NCBI RefSeq assembly: GCF_045679555.1
Contig: NC_092110.1
Location: 778,501 to 842,500, forward strand
Source: Salvelinus alpinus
Taxonomy: Eukaryota > Chordata > Actinopteri > Salmoniformes > Salmonidae
Length of the DNA: 64,000 nucleotides
Reading direction: 5' to 3'
In this document: positions 61,416 to 64,000 of the stretch, piece by piece
Position numbering within the stretch: position 1 is the stretch's first letter
How the letters are laid out: each line of letters begins with the position of its first letter
Program-made: the position numbers and the translations under genes
Notes under the pieces: model-generated
The model's input: the letters and a program-made list of their open reading frames with translations, nothing else
Told to the model about the DNA's origin: nothing
The model's database searches: none

Positions 61416-62919
61416 TGGTATTAAACTGTGGATGGTATTTATGTCTGAGATTTAAGAACACGACTTGGCATTCAAACACGTCTGTATTCATTAATCCTTG
61501 TCAATAGTGTCTCCCAGGTCGAACTCACATTTTTGTTTTGACATGTTTTGTGTCAACAGGAAAAGCCTCTATCAAACTTTGATACAGTTTGGAAATCAAT
61601 TTTATAGGTTTGTCAGACTGCCTTAAAATAGTTTCAATCTTTGAAGCTTCTGGCTTGTCCAGTGTTTGCTGCACAGAGAGAATAAACTGTTGCATCTGCA
61701 AAAGTTTACCTCAGCGCTGTCACAGACTGGTCTTCCCTGGTTTCCTGACCCTGGTGAGACCCCTGTCACCATCTGGTCCTGCTCAGATGAGGCATGACAA
61801 AGAATTACCTTGGGGTTTATTTATACATTATATTATCCAATAATATAATCAATGGTTCAATAATTTAAATGACCATTATTCCCACATCCCAGACTGTAGC
61901 CTACCATCAACTCAAGATGGAACTTTGTATCCATTCATATACTGCAAAATTCACCTGAGCACTGTATACTGGTCTTCCCTGGCTGTTTGACCCTGCTGGG
62001 ACACCTGTCACCATCTGATTCTCTTAAGATCCTCGTATGATGGGCATAGTGTTGTGTACTGACTGTGCACCATGACAGTGAAGCCTGTAGAGCTGTTTAT
62101 AAACCGTGTCAGTGTGAAAAGTAGGGAATTACCAACATTAGCCTTACATCGCTATACTGACTCTAATAAAAACTCACATTGCGTTGTCAAAAAATGTCAG
62201 AATATTGGTCTTCAATGTTTGGCCGCTGCTTTCATCATTTGATTCAGGTCTAGTGTGATTGAGGTAAAAAATAATAGCTAAAGATTGTGAGCTAGCTAGC
62301 TAGCTCTAATGGTAGCTACATCAACTGGCGAAAACTAGCCAAGTTAATTTACTTCTGTTGTAATGGGACAAAACAAAGGCTGCAAAACATTTCCACACAA
62401 CAGCTGTTAGATACTGCTACCTGACAGACAGCTAGAGATGAACTGGCTGTGGTAGCTACTAGCTAGCTAATGTTAGTTAGAGAGTTTAGTCACTTCAGTC
62501 GAGAGAGAATGAAACGTTGGCTACCATTACATGTCAGTTACACTACTGGCTTAGCACTGGAAATAATTTTTTTTTTTCTGTTAAGTCAAACAGCAGTTAC
62601 TTTGCCAGCTACATCAGTCAAATAAAGAGTAGACAGTTTCTGCTCTGCTTCCTTTTACAACTCGGAGAAAAAGCATAAAACACACAGACAACAGTTGCCT
62701 CTGTTTGCACTCTCTGTGGTGTCCGTGTAGTCCTAAATCCAGCTGGTTGAAACCGTCAAACAGCCTACCCGACAGCTCTGAGGCGTCTGCATGGTCCTAA
62801 AGTACACTGTTGCCACTTTTTATATCACAGTGCAATGATAAAACTGGGGGAGACAAAAATGCATATTCAGAATGCGTGGGGGTCATGTCCCCCCTGTCCC
62901 CAGTTGCGCCCCTGCTTCT

Positions 62920-63025
62920 AGATATTACTGCGCTGTTGGAGCTAGAAACATAAACATTTTGCTGCACCTGCGATGACATCTGCAAATCTATGTACGTGAC
63001 CAATAAACTTTTTGATTTGAAATTT
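62920..63025 (+). repeat. 3' end of the LINE family seen at 39407-40932
   Basis: gctgttggagctagaaacat ... catctgcaaatctatgtacg then tgaccaataaactttttgat ttgaa. It is the plus-strand equivalent of the 39410-39500 end. Heavily 5' truncated. Confidence 0.7.
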
Positions 63026-63605
63026 GGTTTGATGCTACTTAAAGGTGATTTGGCCATTAAAAATAACATGCACACACCTCATTCACTTCAAATTGATTGT
63101 TAGCTAATGGTAACTAAAGTTAGCTCAAGTTTGTAGCAGCTGTTGCAAAATCCTGAACTTCCTCTTTCATTTCTACTGTGTTTAGTGTCTTTCCGAAACC
63201 TCATGCATTTTCTTTTAAGTACGTATGTAGACTACTCAGTGAGTAGAAAATAATGACAGATCGTCAAATAGAATATAAAACAAATGGTGAGTACTGGTGA
63301 GTAGTATTCACCGTTTGTTTAATATTCCTCACATTTGTTTTGTATTCTATTTAATGATCAAAAGTATCAATCCATTCTGAGATTTTATGTCATGGAAATG
63401 TCCTCTTATTGGTTCCTGATGGGGGCCTGTGGTTTCTCTGATTGGCTCCTGGCTGTTTTCCCCACCATTCTCCTTTCCATTCCAGAGTGTCTGTGCTATG
63501 GAAAGGATGTGTAAGGGTCTGGCCAATTACCAGCAGGAAAATGACCTATGTATTTGGTTACTTACATTAACTTTAACAATCACCCTCACATTAAAGTGTG
63601 TGTGG

Positions 63606-63626
63606 AGGGGGGGGGGGGGGGGGGGG
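63606..63626. repeat. Poly-G run (about 21 nt)
   Basis: G tract preceded by gtgtgtggag. Length is uncertain because homopolymers are error-prone. Confidence 0.9.
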
Positions 63627-64000
63627 TATACAAAACACAGTTGCCATTAAAACCACAGTCCGTAAGATTCCCATTCAATTCAAGGGTTTTGAAAGCACAA
63701 TTCCACAACATGTGGATAAAATGTATTTAAAATCATTGAGGGTAACAAAGTTTTAAAATGTATTTCCGTTGGGGGCAATGAAGGGTCATTTTAATTACTG
63801 ATAACCTTATTGACTCTTGAAGAACTGAAATGTATGGTTCAACAATCTTCACCTATCATAACCCCAAATTTAGGGTTGTGTAACTCCATAATGTTTTTGG
63901 TGTTGGGTCTTTGTATGCAATCCAGATGTACCTTCAACATATGTTAAGAACTTTTATATAGATCTCATGGACTGTCTGTCCTTTCTTGCATCCATAGTTC

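Larger units (their letters stand above)
61416..64000. other. Intergenic region, no gene recognised
   Basis: No coding exon with plausible splice sites and similarity was found. It holds a GCTAGC-rich patch (about 62289-62475), a LINE 3' end (62920-63025) and a poly-G run (63606-63626). Short frames such as 63429-63650 have no recognisable content. Confidence 0.5.

Overview
The window looks like a piece of a salmonid fish nuclear genome (Salmo, Oncorhynchus or Salvelinus type). Three things point there: a tRNA-derived SINE of the salmonid HpaI type (24762-24952), many Tc1-like DNA transposons including copies from the Sleeping Beauty-type salmonid family, and a vertebrate split gene with GT..AG introns. 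There is nothing bacterial, viral-genomic or organellar.

Host gene. The only clear host gene is TXNDC16 (ERp90, a thioredoxin-like protein of the endoplasmic reticulum) on the + strand. The window starts inside it. I placed 13 coding exons between 1349 and 41981. Every splice phase agrees, giving 620 codons including the stop. The signal peptide and roughly the first quarter of the protein lie left of the window. The protein keeps a C-X6-C motif (exon at 10004-10178) and has no CXXC motif at the usual thioredoxin position. It ends in HSEL, a possible KDEL-like retrieval signal. The introns total about 39 kb, and the last (27422-41733) is 14.3 kb.

Introns and repeats. Introns and downstream DNA are largely stacked mobile elements. 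They include many Tc1-like copies of several families with different terminal repeats. The best preserved lies at 30076-31653 and has a 311-codon transposase frame. Three Sleeping Beauty-type copies lie at 25788-26440, 39155-41421 and 55055-60758. There are four copies of a TTAA-flanked piggyBac-like non-autonomous element and two or three hAT-like MITEs with CAGTGGTGG ends. There are pieces of three LINE types, including an L2-like one with a reading frame of more than 800 codons (55621-58275). There is also a decayed Ty3/gypsy chromodomain retrotransposon (about 12838-14990), tRNA-derived SINEs and a 5S rRNA-derived SINE.

Downstream of the gene (41982-64000) no host gene was recognised. The most unusual object is a 4.49 kb insertion at 44190-48677. 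It has GTGACC ends, an AAAT duplication, and a decayed multi-exon minus-strand gene of a repeat-associated fish protein family (DUF7869-like, named from memory). The same repeat without the insertion occurs at about 3288-3298, so the window carries its own empty-site control.

Nesting gives relative ages. A piggyBac-like element and an L2 sit inside one Sleeping Beauty-type copy, and a LINE sits inside another. A solo LTR sits inside a hAT MITE that sits inside a Tc1 element. A 5S SINE sits inside a Tc1 transposase gene.
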